From positions 103,581 through 167,580 of the forward strand of contig NZ_JBHSGP010000013.1 of the NCBI RefSeq assembly GCF_042654525.1: a stretch of 64,000 nucleotides of DNA. The letters are read 5' to 3'. Position numbers and translations under genes: made by a program. Source of the DNA: Geojedonia litorea. GTDB lineage: Bacteria > Bacteroidota > Bacteroidia > Flavobacteriales > Flavobacteriaceae. Below, piece after piece: positions 29,189 through 39,172 of this stretch (within the stretch, counting starts at the first letter, position 1; every line of letters starts with the position of its first letter). The notes beneath the pieces were generated by a model. It was not told the origin of the DNA. It saw only the letters and a list, made by a program, of their open reading frames with translations, and did not search any database.

Positions 29189-31345
29189 TTATTTGACTGT
29201 CAGTGTCGTTTTTTTTAAATCCTTATCTAAAGAAGAAGTTCCTACCGATATTGTAAATGTTCCAGGTTCCACCACTTTTTTCATGTCTTGATTAAGGATA
29301 TTTAATTCATCAAAACCTAATTTAAACGTTACGGTTTTAGTTTCACCTGGTTTTAAGGTCAAACGCTTAAATCCTTTTAACATTTTAAGATAACGTCCTA
29401 CCGAAGCAAAATCGTCTCGTACATACATTTGTACCACTTCGTCTCCTGTTTTATCACCCGTATTAGTAACTTCAACTGACACGGTTGTAGTTCCATCTGG
29501 ATTAATAGCATCGTTTGCCAATTTTGGATCACTGTACTTAAATGTAGTATAGCTTAAGCCATAACCAAACGGAAATAACGGTGATTTATCGGCATCTTTA
29601 TACGCACCTTTACCCGAACCAATAAAATCTGGACGCTCTAGATACGTAACCGGAATTTGATTAGCAGAACGCGGAAATGAAACGGTTAGTTTGCCTCCAG
29701 GGTTTACATCACCAAAAATAGCATCTGAAATAGCATCGCCCGAACGCATACCTAAATACCAGGTTTCTAAAACTGAAGGTATATTTTCAGCAATGTAGTT
29801 AATGGATAATGGACGCCCATTTATTAAAACCACAATAACCGGCTTACCTGTTTTATGTATGGCTTCAACCAATTCGTTTTGAACACCAAATAAATCAATA
29901 TCAGCGCGATCTACTCCTTCGCCACCAGTTCTACGCGAACCGCCAACAACCAAAATAACAGCATCTGAATTTTTAGCTGCAGCTACAGCTTCTGGGAAAC
30001 CTGCTTTGGAATCGCTCATTAATTCACAACCTTGTGCGTAATTGATTTTTACTTTGTTTCCAACTTTGCTTTTCAATCCGTCCAAAACTGAAACATAATA
30101 TGGAGGCAACCCAGAATATCCACCTAATAAAGAATAAGTTCCTTTTGCAGGCTTTTCTTCATGGGCATTGGGACCTATAACTGCCAACGATTTAATTTTT
30201 GATATATCAAGTGGTAATACGTTATTATCATTTTTCAATAAAATGATTGCTTTTTTAGCCATTTCATAAGCGTATTCTTGGTGTTCTTTTTTACTTACAA
30301 TAGTATCTGTTTTGGCTTCTTTCAATTTTGAACCAAATAATCCCAATTTATATTTTGCCGTAAGGATTCTGGAAGTAGAGGCATCAATAAATTCTACCAA
30401 TTCAGGATTTTTGGTAAGTGTATCTTTTAAAACGGTAGTATGGTATGTGTATAAATCCAATGGTTTTCCTAAAACCAAATCCATATCCACCCCTGCTTTT
30501 AAACCTAATATTGCTGCTTCAGCTCTTGTTTCTGTAATGTAATGCATGGTTTGCAACCTGCCAACATCATTATTATCGGATACGATAAAGCCATCAAAAC
30601 CTAACTCACCACGTAACACATCGTTCAACAACCAAGTATTCATATGGCATGGTACCCCATTATAATCTTGATGCCCTGGCATAACACAGGCCACTTGCGC
30701 TTCTTTTACCGCGGCTTCAAAAGGAGGTAAATATATTTCACGTAAACGACGCTCGGACATATCACTAAAACCTCCATTAATACCACGACGGTTTTCAGGA
30801 TAGCCCACAAAATGTTTCGCTGTAGTAATTACATGGTTTTTATCAAAGCGTTCACTTCCCATACCTTGCATACCTTGAATAAAAGCAACTCCCATACGAG
30901 AAACCAAATACGGATCTTCCCCATACGATTCTTCTACTCTACCATATCTAGGATCGCCAGATATCACATCCAAATTTGGGGAATATATATGTGTAATATT
31001 TAATGCGCGAGCCTCTAATGCTGTTTGCGAAGCCATTTTTTTAATTAATTCGGGATCCCAAGTAGAGCCACAAGCTATGGCTTGAGGATAAACTGTTACA
31101 CCATCGTACCACAATCCATGTAATCCCTCGCCAAACTTCATAAAAGGAATTCCTAGCCTATCATTGGCAGGTGCATCTTGGGTCATTTCTTCTATTTTTT
31201 CTTCTAAAGTCATTTTACTTAAAAGAAGATCAACGTTCTTTTTTATTTCAGAATCACTTAAGGGTTTGGTTTGTGCAACAGTTTGTGATGAGTTACAACC
31301 AAATATTAGGGTAGCAAAAAAACTTATTAATACTATTTTTCTCAT
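29189..31345 (-). CDS. GH3-family beta-glycosidase
   Basis: 718 aa. The signal peptide has a possible lipobox (LIFGC, Cys17). The N-terminal TIM-like domain (LLSKMTLEEKIEEMTQ, KHFVGYPENRRG) carries the nucleophile Asp in FIVSDNNDVGRL; the middle alpha/beta domain (SLAVIGPNAHEEKPAKG, ILVVGGSRRTGGEG) and a C-terminal fibronectin-type domain (FGYGLSYTTFKYSD onward) follow. Family members remove beta-linked glucose or xylose. In an ulvan PUL a beta-xylosidase role is plausible because ulvan carries xylose, but specificity is not readable. It is the second gene of a two-gene operon with the GH5-like enzyme (17 nt apart). Confidence 0.93.
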   Translation of the reverse strand: MRKIVLISFFATLIFGCNSSQTVAQTKPLSDSEIKKNVDLLLSKMTLEEKIEEMTQDAPANDRLGIPFMKFGEGLHGLWYDGVTVYPQAIACGSTWDPELIKKMASQTALEARALNITHIYSPNLDVISGDPRYGRVEESYGEDPYLVSRMGVAFIQGMQGMGSERFDKNHVITTAKHFVGYPENRRGINGGFSDMSERRLREIYLPPFEAAVKEAQVACVMPGHQDYNGVPCHMNTWLLNDVLRGELGFDGFIVSDNNDVGRLQTMHYITETRAEAAILGLKAGVDMDLVLGKPLDLYTYHTTVLKDTLTKNPELVEFIDASTSRILTAKYKLGLFGSKLKEAKTDTIVSKKEHQEYAYEMAKKAIILLKNDNNVLPLDISKIKSLAVIGPNAHEEKPAKGTYSLLGGYSGLPPYYVSVLDGLKSKVGNKVKINYAQGCELMSDSKAGFPEAVAAAKNSDAVILVVGGSRRTGGEGVDRADIDLFGVQNELVEAIHKTGKPVIVVLINGRPLSINYIAENIPSVLETWYLGMRSGDAISDAIFGDVNPGGKLTVSFPRSANQIPVTYLERPDFIGSGKGAYKDADKSPLFPFGYGLSYTTFKYSDPKLANDAINPDGTTTVSVEVTNTGDKTGDEVVQMYVRDDFASVGRYLKMLKGFKRLTLKPGETKTVTFKLGFDELNILNQDMKKVVEPGTFTISVGTSSLDKDLKKTTLTVK

Positions 31346-31362
31346 TATTTAATTCTTTACAA

Positions 31363-32757
31363 TTAATTAAAATTCCTAATTCCAGGAACAATTTTTAAAT
31401 CTATAATTTGTTTGTCCTTTGGCCATTTTAAAACAATAAGTTTTTGGCTGTGCATATCCCAAATGAAATTTGATGGATCCACCTCTTTTGGGCTTTTGTA
31501 TATTTCCAGTCCTACATTTTTTAATGGGTTGTAGTACATTACTAAATCATCTCCAATTAAAACCGAAAAACCATCCGGATAATGCCTATTGGCGCCAATA
31601 AAAATTTTGGAAGCCCCTTTACTATTATCTGTTTTTAAATTAACATCTAAAGTTCTGGTCGCATGATTAAATAAAAATGATTGGATATCTCCTGCTATGG
31701 TTTGAGGAAAAGGTCGTGCTATAACATCTGTAATATATTTTCGTTCTACAGTTCCGGCATCGGTTTTATCGCTAAAAATGGACCATGTTGAAGGCCCTCC
31801 GGGAAGAAAATTTTGCATACTTCTATTTCCCAAAAACCATGCTTTTATAGAGCCCACGCCCATGCTATCAAAAACTTCAGCTGTTCTTATATACAGTTCT
31901 CTGTACTTGAGTTGCCCTAAATTCCCTTCAATAATGGTATCAGTGGTTGCAAAGGTTGGAAAACCCCATTCCCCAATTAAAATGGGTGCCTCCAGCATTT
32001 CAGATTCTCTATCGAAACGATCCATAACCGGTTTAATAAAATCAATTTTATTTTGATAAATATGAGGTGCAAAAATGATATTCTTTCGGTTTATTGGTGC
32101 TGTAATTTCAGCATATTGGTTGTTATCAATACCTTCTCCCTTGTTCATGAAAATAGACTGAAGAAGAATCATTTTATTAGCATTTATTTTATGGCTTTCA
32201 TCTATAATTTTTTGATAAAGAGGAATAAGATATTTATCCGTAAGGTCTTTATACGATATTTTCATAGTTAATTTCCTGGGTTCGTTAACTACATCGTACC
32301 CCAAAACAGATGTTTCATCAGCATATCGGTTCCAAATAACTTTCCAGGCATCCAAATAGGTTTCGTACTCGTTCTTTTTATTTTGCCAGAATTCTTCCCA
32401 AACAAATTTATCTACCCCATAAACCGTCATTTTAAAAACGGTCTTTATTCCTACATGTTTGCCCATAGCAATCAAAGAGTCTAATTTCAAAAGATAATTA
32501 GGTTCTAGTTTTCCTCCTGGAAAATCACTTAATTTACCTAATTCCAAACGAATAACTTGTGTATTCGCTCCCATTCTAACCATACGAACATAATCATCAC
32601 TATTGAAAAAGACTTCACCACCATGATCATTTGTATTAATAACAAATCCACGGGGTATGACATGGCGACCTACTTCATCTCTCAAACCATGTTTAATCTG
32701 GGAAAAAGCCATAATTGAGGTCGAAAAACAAACCCAAAAAACAAATAGAATTTTCAT
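31363..32757 (-). CDS. GH5-like (clan GH-A) glycoside hydrolase, secreted
   Basis: The frame opens at 32781, but the ATG at 32757 starts a good signal peptide (MKILFVFWVCFSTSIMAFSQ), and the promoter -7 box overlaps codon 1 of the longer form, so the short form (464 aa) is right. The TIM barrel has GYDVVNEPRK (acid/base Glu in NEP), IIFAPHIYQN and ILIGEWGFPTFA (nucleophile Glu in GEWG). A C-terminal beta-sandwich follows from about residue 360. Clan GH-A is secure; GH5 versus GH30/GH39-type assignment is less so. The substrate is unknown; an ulvan-derived beta-glucuronide or xyloside would fit. It heads an operon with GH3. Confidence 0.8.
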   Translation of the reverse strand: MKILFVFWVCFSTSIMAFSQIKHGLRDEVGRHVIPRGFVINTNDHGGEVFFNSDDYVRMVRMGANTQVIRLELGKLSDFPGGKLEPNYLLKLDSLIAMGKHVGIKTVFKMTVYGVDKFVWEEFWQNKKNEYETYLDAWKVIWNRYADETSVLGYDVVNEPRKLTMKISYKDLTDKYLIPLYQKIIDESHKINANKMILLQSIFMNKGEGIDNNQYAEITAPINRKNIIFAPHIYQNKIDFIKPVMDRFDRESEMLEAPILIGEWGFPTFATTDTIIEGNLGQLKYRELYIRTAEVFDSMGVGSIKAWFLGNRSMQNFLPGGPSTWSIFSDKTDAGTVERKYITDVIARPFPQTIAGDIQSFLFNHATRTLDVNLKTDNSKGASKIFIGANRHYPDGFSVLIGDDLVMYYNPLKNVGLEIYKSPKEVDPSNFIWDMHSQKLIVLKWPKDKQIIDLKIVPGIRNFN

Positions 32758-32777
32758 ACAAATAAATAATAATTGCT

Positions 32778-32822
32778 GCAAGATAATTTTAATAGAGTTA
32801 AAAAGTACCCTGTACTATACTG
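32778..32822 (-). promoter_or_regulatory. Tandem-repeat site plus -7 box upstream of the GH5-like/GH3 operon
   Basis: Plus-strand TACCCTGTACTATACTG at 32806-32822. At 20 nt the minus strand reads TATCTTGC (32778-32785), an imperfect -7 box. The ATG at 32757 is 20 nt on. Confidence 0.68.
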
Positions 32823-32860
32823 ATTAAAAACTAACGAAACCTATGTTATCACCAAACACC

Positions 32861-32890
32861 AAAAAACCGAAACAATTTCTTATTCCGGTC
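32861..32890 (-). terminator. Probable terminator after susD
   Basis: Minus strand ACCGGAA, loop of about 10 nt, TTTCGGT then T-run (TTTTTT). The stem of 7 bp includes one G-U pair. Confidence 0.6.
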
Positions 32891-32923
32891 TCTTATTTAA
32901 AAAACTAACTCTAACTCAAATTT

Positions 32924-34498
32924 TTATCTATACCCATTATTTGTTGGATCGGACTCCAATAAATTTGGATTTAATAGTATTTCATTTAAAGGAATAGGTA
33001 ACAATACATGATGATCCTGTATATTTAAATTCGGAGTATACGTTTTGAATTCTGCATTACGAACAACATCTAAATAAATACCCCATCTTATTAAATCGTA
33101 TCGCCTTGTACACTCACCAGCCAATTCCCACTTACGCTCATCGTAAATGGCTTGTCTAAATTGTGCTTGAGACAATCCCTTTATTGCTTCCGCTTCAGCA
33201 ATGGTGGCATAAGCTCTTTCTCTTATTTTCCTAATATATTGGTAAGCATTCCCTGGGCCATTTAACTCATTTTCACATTCAGCAGCCATTAATGCCACAT
33301 CAGCCAACCTAAATACCAACCTATTATCACCGTGATTAAATCTTGGAGAAGTCTCAAAATTTAAATTCATAAACTTTGGCATGTATGTATGATTCAATTG
33401 AAAGCCCTCGTAAGATTCCATAATATTTAATGGTCGTCGCAAATCATTCAAAGGAAACTTATTGACAAAGTCTTTCGATGCTATTTGAAGTCCAGTACCA
33501 TTAAATTCTTGTCCATTAGCTTTCAATGCCGCTCTTAAAGGTTGATTATCTGCGGCATTAGCCGGTTCATCTCTAATGCGAGGATTAAAAAGACTTGGTC
33601 TCCAATAATTATTTCCTGCAAAGGCTGCGCCTGGAAATGCCTCTTCAAATTGACCTGTAATATCCTTGGCAAAATCTAAAGACCAAATAATTTCAGCATT
33701 ATATTCGTTTCCAGGATCAAACACTTCAGCATAGGTTGGTAGTATCACATGAGGTGATTGGTTTATAATCTCCAAACATTTATCCAATCCAGCTTGCCAG
33801 TTTTTAGCTTTCATATGTATTTTTGCTTCTATAACAGCTGCTGCCCATTTAGAAGCTCTACCCCTTTCTTCAATTGGATAAACAGATTGTAGGTTATTTT
33901 GAGCAAACTCTAAATCATCCAATACAGAAGCTAATATAACATCCTTATCGGTTCTCCCTAGTTGTCTGATTTCATTTAAACTTATATTTTCAGTATAAAA
34001 CGGTGCGTCACCCCAAAGGTTGGTAATATGCCAATAAGCCAATGCACGCATAAATCTAGCCTCTGCAATAACATTGGTCTGTACATCTTCAGAGATGGCT
34101 CCATTTCCAGAAACCCTATCAATAATGACATTGGCATTTAAGATAACTCTATACAGATTCTGCCATGTATCTGATACACTCATTAGTTGGTTTGAGGCGT
34201 CGGCAGTGAACTCACTTAAAGTGTAATTTCCCATCACCTCAAAAATTGGATGTGGACGATTTGGCTCAATAATATCAACCCCGTTGTCATACCAATTATC
34301 CAACCCAGCTTGGCCGTAGATGGAGTTATTTTTAATTATTGCATATAAGCCTGTAATAGCTTGTCTTGCATCCGCATCAGTAGAAAAGAAATTTTCTGGA
34401 GCGATAATATCTCGTGGTTCTTCCTCTAAAAATGAATCACAACCAAAACATGTGATTATAATTAAGGAGATACAAAAAAATAATTTATTTGTTTTCAT
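32924..34498 (-). CDS. SusD-like surface glycan-binding lipoprotein
   Basis: 524 aa, lipobox at Cys20 (CFGCDSFLEEEP), the classic SusD start. Helical TPR-type segments (QAITGLYAIIKNNSIYG, NVIAEARFMRALAYWHITNLWGDAPF) and the C-terminal SusD block (YDERKWELAGECTRRYDLIRWG, then HHVLLPIPLNEILLNPNL) leave no doubt. It sits on the outer membrane as the lid of the SusC transporter and captures oligosaccharides. It lies 10 nt downstream of susC in the same operon. A likely terminator lies behind it. Confidence 0.95.
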   Translation of the reverse strand: MKTNKLFFCISLIIITCFGCDSFLEEEPRDIIAPENFFSTDADARQAITGLYAIIKNNSIYGQAGLDNWYDNGVDIIEPNRPHPIFEVMGNYTLSEFTADASNQLMSVSDTWQNLYRVILNANVIIDRVSGNGAISEDVQTNVIAEARFMRALAYWHITNLWGDAPFYTENISLNEIRQLGRTDKDVILASVLDDLEFAQNNLQSVYPIEERGRASKWAAAVIEAKIHMKAKNWQAGLDKCLEIINQSPHVILPTYAEVFDPGNEYNAEIIWSLDFAKDITGQFEEAFPGAAFAGNNYWRPSLFNPRIRDEPANAADNQPLRAALKANGQEFNGTGLQIASKDFVNKFPLNDLRRPLNIMESYEGFQLNHTYMPKFMNLNFETSPRFNHGDNRLVFRLADVALMAAECENELNGPGNAYQYIRKIRERAYATIAEAEAIKGLSQAQFRQAIYDERKWELAGECTRRYDLIRWGIYLDVVRNAEFKTYTPNLNIQDHHVLLPIPLNEILLNPNLLESDPTNNGYR

Positions 34499-34508
34499 AG
34501 TAATATTT

Positions 34509-37500
34509 TTAAAAAGTTACATTAAGTCCCAAACTTAAAACACTGGCGTTGGGATACTCTCCTCCTGCAAATCCTTGAGCTATATTTCCTAAACCTGTTC
34601 TCCCGTATTGGCTTGTTTCAGGATCAATTAATCTAAAATCCGATAGTATTAGCAAATTAGTTCCAGAGGCGTAAATTGACATGTCCTTTACTCCCTTCCA
34701 TCCCATTTTATCAACTGGTAAATTATAAGTAAATCTTACATTTTTTAACCGTAAATGTGAACCATCTTCTACATCAACAGAATTGGGAACATATGCACCT
34801 TCAACAAACCCTGGTCGAGGAATGTCAGAAGTTGGGTTCTGAGGTGACCAATAATTAGCAACTTCGGCATATTTTGGAAGTTCCCCTCGAATGAAATAAC
34901 TATTGCGCGTTCTCGTATTAAAAACCTCATTACCTACGGTTCCTTGTATATAAATACTTAAGTCAAAGTTTTTATAAGAAAAATTGTTTTCAAATCCATA
35001 AATTAAATCTGGGAACGGACTACCTAGTACCACATAATCCTCGGGGGTAATATCACCGCTTCCATCTAAATCGGCATATCTAGGACCTCCAACAGATTGC
35101 GTTCCAGGATTAAAACCTGAGGCATCAATTTCTTGTTGACTTTTCCAGGTCCCTAAATACTGTGCTCCGGTAAATACTGGCACCGTTTCACCAACAATTA
35201 TTCTTAAGTTTCCTGCCCCTAAAATTGGATCAGTAATCACATCTATAAATTCTTGACCACCAAGATCCAATACCTTATTTTTATTTGATGAAAGTGTTAA
35301 GGTGGAATTCCAATTAAAATTATCATTTCTAATATTGGTAGAATTTAATAAAAATTCCCAGCCTTTATTCTCCAAAGAACCTACATTTTGTAATTGACTC
35401 GTATAACCTGTTTGCCTTGGTATGGTCACATCTAGTAATAAATCTTCTGTTTTTTTAGAATAATAGTTAAATTCTGTAAATATCCTTCCTCCAAATAAAG
35501 AAGCTTCTAAAGCAATATCGAAAGACGTTGTTGTTTCCCATTTTAAATCTGGATTTGCTGGTCTTCCCAAGACAGCTCCAGGAACTTCAGTACCGTTAAA
35601 GGTAGTATTTCCCTCAACTAAAACACCTAATGTGTTATAGGGAGAGATAGCCTGATTCCCAGATTTACCATAACTAGCTCTTAATTTTAAATTTTGAAAG
35701 GTGTTTTGATTTTGCATAAAAGGCTCCTCTGTAATCTTCCAAGCCCCTGCAATTGAAGGATAAAATTCATACTTATTGCCAGGAGCAAAAACAGAACTTC
35801 CATCTGTTCTGCCAACTATGGTTAAAAGATATTTATCTTTATAGGCATAATTAACCCTTCCAAAAAAGGAAGCTATTTGAATTCCACTGTAACCAGAGCC
35901 TACTACATTTCGTAACGGATCCGTCCCCAAACCCAAGTTATTGAATGTAGTGGCATCAGTAGTAAATCCAAAAGATTGAGCGAGAAGTGTTTCAGTAGAA
36001 GTTTTTTGGAAAGAGGCACCACCTAAAACCGTATAGCTGTGATTCTCTTCAATGTTTCCAGAATATTGCACAGTATTTTCATTATTCCATCCAATAGAAG
36101 AGGTAGTTCTTACCCTGGCATTACTATCAGTCGTTGGCAAATCTGGTCTTTGGCTAGACGTAAATTCGTTCCTTTTAGAATTTGTAATATCTGGATTAAA
36201 AGTAGAACGAATAATTAAATTTTCAATAGGACTATATTCTAAATATAAAGTTCCTAACAGATTGCTAGTAGTGGTTTCATCTATGTCAAGTTTCGCAGTG
36301 GCAACAGGGTTGTTAAATGGATTACCAGTAACTTCATTGGAGCCATTATAAGAACCATCATCATTAAATATGGGCTGGGTTGGTAAAATAGCTAAGAGGC
36401 TTCCATACCCAACTACACCATTGTCCTGTTTAATTCTCGAATAATTGACCCTAAATCCCGCTTTAAATTTATCACTTAATTTAAAATCTATATTGGATCT
36501 AAAAATGTATTTTTCGATGCCAGAATTTTTAATCAGGCCATCTTGATCAAAGAAATTTAAAGAATTATAATAACTTACATTTCCGTTTTCAGAAGATCCT
36601 GCAATTGATACATTAGCACTATAAATAGGAGATGGATCTAACAATAAGTCAAAATAGTCATTATCTGGATAATCAGAAGGATTTCCTGGAAATGGTACGG
36701 CCACACCCCTAGCCATGGCATCTGCGTTGGTGTATTCTATTTGCTGTACTTGACTTAAGTAATTAGGCATTTCTGGTACTAATTGTGTGCTCGTATAAAT
36801 ACCTGCACTAACTTGCGGTTTACCACCACCTATATTAGCGCCGCTTTTGGTAGTTACTAAAATAACACCATTGGCACCCCTAGAACCATATATAGCAATG
36901 GATGAAGCATCTTTTAAAACTTCAATCGATTTAATATCATTGGCATTGATATTGTTTAAATTAAAATTTGTCCCAACAACAATACCGTCAATAACCCAAA
37001 GTGGTTCGTTACTGCCTGTTATAGAGTTACCACCTCTTACCCTGATAGAAGTCCCAGCTCCTGGTGCACCACTTACCTGGGTTACCTGAACACCCGCAGC
37101 CCTGCCTTGTAAAACTTGATCTACCCTAGAACTTGGTATGTTAGCGATATCTTCAGCACTAACCGTAGATACAGAACCTGTTAAGTCTGATTTGCGTTGT
37201 TGTCCATATCCAATAATAACAACTTCATCTAATTTATTATCTGCTACTAAATTAACGTTAATTTGAGTTTGATTACCCACTAGAATTTCTTGTGTAGCGT
37301 AACCAACATACGAAATTGATAGTGTACTTTGAGCGTCTGCTTCAATTGTGAAGTTTCCATCAAAATCTGAAGTCGTTCCTCTGCTGGTACCTTTAACAAT
37401 AATCGTTGCACCAGGTAGTGGTTCTCCATCAGCTTTAACGGTACCCGAAACCGTTTGTGAGTTGGTTATTGCCATACTAGACAAGGCCAAAACTACACAC

Positions 37501-37553
37501 ATCCAAGTTTTATTAAAACTTGACAGAGTTTTGCATCTAATTTTTAAATTCAT
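34509..37553 (-). CDS. SusC-like TonB-dependent outer-membrane transporter
   Basis: 1014 aa. Signal peptide, then a carboxypeptidase-regulatory-like domain (VSGTVKADGEPLPGATIIVKGTSRG), a TonB-box-like segment (LDEVVIIGYGQQRKSDLTGSVSTV) and plug domain (IRVRGGNSITGSNEPLWVIDG, SIAIYGSRGANGVILVTTK), followed by a large beta-barrel ending in LGLNVTF. It imports oligosaccharides in an energy-dependent manner with its SusD partner. The full-length barrel has no frameshift. A tandem-repeat site with a perfect TATATTTG -7 box lies 29 nt before the ATG, so the import step shares the control of the degradative genes. Confidence 0.96.
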   Translation of the reverse strand: MNLKIRCKTLSSFNKTWMCVVLALSSMAITNSQTVSGTVKADGEPLPGATIIVKGTSRGTTSDFDGNFTIEADAQSTLSISYVGYATQEILVGNQTQINVNLVADNKLDEVVIIGYGQQRKSDLTGSVSTVSAEDIANIPSSRVDQVLQGRAAGVQVTQVSGAPGAGTSIRVRGGNSITGSNEPLWVIDGIVVGTNFNLNNINANDIKSIEVLKDASSIAIYGSRGANGVILVTTKSGANIGGGKPQVSAGIYTSTQLVPEMPNYLSQVQQIEYTNADAMARGVAVPFPGNPSDYPDNDYFDLLLDPSPIYSANVSIAGSSENGNVSYYNSLNFFDQDGLIKNSGIEKYIFRSNIDFKLSDKFKAGFRVNYSRIKQDNGVVGYGSLLAILPTQPIFNDDGSYNGSNEVTGNPFNNPVATAKLDIDETTTSNLLGTLYLEYSPIENLIIRSTFNPDITNSKRNEFTSSQRPDLPTTDSNARVRTTSSIGWNNENTVQYSGNIEENHSYTVLGGASFQKTSTETLLAQSFGFTTDATTFNNLGLGTDPLRNVVGSGYSGIQIASFFGRVNYAYKDKYLLTIVGRTDGSSVFAPGNKYEFYPSIAGAWKITEEPFMQNQNTFQNLKLRASYGKSGNQAISPYNTLGVLVEGNTTFNGTEVPGAVLGRPANPDLKWETTTSFDIALEASLFGGRIFTEFNYYSKKTEDLLLDVTIPRQTGYTSQLQNVGSLENKGWEFLLNSTNIRNDNFNWNSTLTLSSNKNKVLDLGGQEFIDVITDPILGAGNLRIIVGETVPVFTGAQYLGTWKSQQEIDASGFNPGTQSVGGPRYADLDGSGDITPEDYVVLGSPFPDLIYGFENNFSYKNFDLSIYIQGTVGNEVFNTRTRNSYFIRGELPKYAEVANYWSPQNPTSDIPRPGFVEGAYVPNSVDVEDGSHLRLKNVRFTYNLPVDKMGWKGVKDMSIYASGTNLLILSDFRLIDPETSQYGRTGLGNIAQGFAGGEYPNASVLSLGLNVTF

Positions 37554-37582
37554 AAATATTTAGTTAATTGTTTGTTAATTAT

Positions 37583-37627
37583 CAAATATATTCACTTGAT
37601 TTTGTTGAACCATCCTGCACAATCCTG
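37583..37627 (-). promoter_or_regulatory. Tandem-repeat site plus perfect -7 box upstream of susC
   Basis: Plus-strand CATCCTGCACAATCCTG at 37611-37627, then 20 nt, then minus-strand TATATTTG (37583-37590), matching TAnnTTTG exactly. Confidence 0.75.
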
Positions 37628-37641
37628 ATTAAATCAGGATT
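37621..37641. repeat. Inverted repeat overlapping the susC-side operator
   Basis: AATCCTGATT, one base, AATCAGGATT: a perfect 10-bp inverted repeat. The left arm is the distal 7-mer of the susC site; the right arm adds a 7-mer in the opposite orientation. No other site in the window has this arrangement. Confidence 0.7.
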
Positions 37642-37771
37642 TAAATTCTCTTTAAAACTTTAGTATTTAAAAACCGTTAAATAGACTTATTTTATTCATT
37701 TTATTGAAAAGCATAATTTCAATTTATATCAAAAAAAATAAATTTTTATTTTTTCTTATTTATGACTTGCA

Positions 37772-37816
37772 CAGGATGGAGCAGGTTAGTTGAACAAACT
37801 TTATGTATTATTTTTA
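37772..37816 (+). promoter_or_regulatory. Tandem-repeat site plus -7 box for the rightward operon
   Basis: Plus-strand CAGGATGGAGCAGGTTA at 37772-37788, then exactly 20 nt, then TATTTTTA (37809-37816), one mismatch from TAnnTTTG. The orientation is correct for the gene starting at 37873. Confidence 0.7.
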
Positions 37817-37872
37817 AAGGATTATAATTGTTGCTTCAAGACAATTTAAACTGTGAATAATTTATAAAATCT

Positions 37873-39114
37873 ATGATAAAAAAGAGCCTGTTTTTTAAGA
37901 TTCTTATTATTCTATTAATAACAAATATTGATTTAAACGCGCAAAAAAACAATCTCCATTTACCTATAATTGATGATAGTGTAATTTTTGAAGAGCAAGA
38001 TGGCATTGTAGCAGTAGAAGCAGAGTTTTTTCATAAACAGTACTTAACAGAGAAAAGGCGATGGTATATAACATCAAAAAATGAAGCACCAAAAATAGGG
38101 CGGGATGATGATGCTCAGCACAGTTATGATGCTAGCAACAATGCATATCTTGAAATTTTACCAGATGAACGCGTTACGCACGACGACCAATTAATACATG
38201 GTGAAAATTTCAGCAATGAACCGGGAAAGATGGCTGTGTTAAATTATAAAATTAAGTTTAATACTCCGGGTCTTTATTATGTCTGGGTACGCGCATTTAG
38301 CACTGGTGGAGAGGATAATGGCATACATGTTGGCTTAAATGGCACATGGCCGGAACATGGCCAACGTATGCAATGGTGTCAAGGAAAAAACCAATGGACT
38401 TGGGAAAGTAAACAACGAACAAAAGAAATTCATTGTGGTGTAGCTCACGAAATATATTTAGACATACCTGATGCTAGAATTCATGATATTCAATTTAGTA
38501 TGCGTGAAGATGGATTTGAGTTTGATAAATTTATTTTAACTAAAGATATCGACTACGTTCCAATTGAAAAAGGTCCGGAAGTCACTGTTACAGATGGAGT
38601 ACTTCCAGATACGTTTACTGAAGTTAAGGTTCCGTCGTATTTTCAAACAATATGTAGTTTTTCAAAAGACATCAGATGTATTGCCGCCCAAGACTTCCCC
38701 ATAAAAGGAACAAACTTTTACAAAAATGGAAAAAATTGGTTAGCAATTAACCCGAAAAAATATGAAGAAGCCAAAACAAGCACCCTCTTTAATTTTGAAT
38801 CTGGAATTTATGATATTGTTTTTGTTGGTGTTGGAGAAAATGATGGTAAATCTACCTTCACTATTTCAATAAATAATAAAAAAATTGGAAGTTATTCACC
38901 TGAATTAACTCAACGACTCTTTGAAGAAGGCAAAAAATTTAATGCCCTTTGGAAAAATATTTCGATACAAAAAGGAGATAAGATTACGGTAACAGCTAAA
39001 ATAGGTAGCGATGGTATAGAATGGACTCGAGGACGATGGGCAGGTATTGTTTTTTCGCCTGTTGGTAAAGGCGAATCTTTACAAAATGCTTCATCTACAT
39101 ATTATCAAAACTAA
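37873..39114 (+). CDS. Secreted protein with GH115-C/CBM-like beta domains
   Basis: 413 aa, signal peptide (ends near LNAQ). Residues about 38-215 (VIFEEQDGIVAVEAEFF, PGLYYVWVRAFSTGGEDNGIHVGLNG, DGFEFDKFILT) match the beta-sandwich found at the C terminus of GH115 enzymes and in stand-alone carbohydrate-binding-like proteins. A second sandwich follows (about 250-400; STLFNFESGIYDIVFVGVGEND, WTRGRWAGIVFSP). No catalytic motif is evident, so a glycan-binding role is more likely than hydrolysis. The start of the first domain resembles that of the T9SS protein at 43.7-44.7 kb (FEEQNGLLTIEMESG). It is the first gene of a rightward operon, one of the few rightward units in the PUL. Confidence 0.7.
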   Translation: MIKKSLFFKILIILLITNIDLNAQKNNLHLPIIDDSVIFEEQDGIVAVEAEFFHKQYLTEKRRWYITSKNEAPKIGRDDDAQHSYDASNNAYLEILPDERVTHDDQLIHGENFSNEPGKMAVLNYKIKFNTPGLYYVWVRAFSTGGEDNGIHVGLNGTWPEHGQRMQWCQGKNQWTWESKQRTKEIHCGVAHEIYLDIPDARIHDIQFSMREDGFEFDKFILTKDIDYVPIEKGPEVTVTDGVLPDTFTEVKVPSYFQTICSFSKDIRCIAAQDFPIKGTNFYKNGKNWLAINPKKYEEAKTSTLFNFESGIYDIVFVGVGENDGKSTFTISINNKKIGSYSPELTQRLFEEGKKFNALWKNISIQKGDKITVTAKIGSDGIEWTRGRWAGIVFSPVGKGESLQNASSTYYQN

Positions 39115-39172
39115 AAACATTTAACCATAGCCTTTACAATCTTTAAATAAAAGCGTTAAACATAATTTTAAA

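Larger units (their letters stand above)
37554..37872. other. Divergent promoter region between susC and the rightward CBM-like operon
   Basis: 319 bp with two promoters back to back: the susC site (37583-37627) and the rightward site (37772-37816). Between them are a 10-bp inverted repeat beginning at 37621 and a very AT-rich stretch. I see no gene. Confidence 0.6.
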
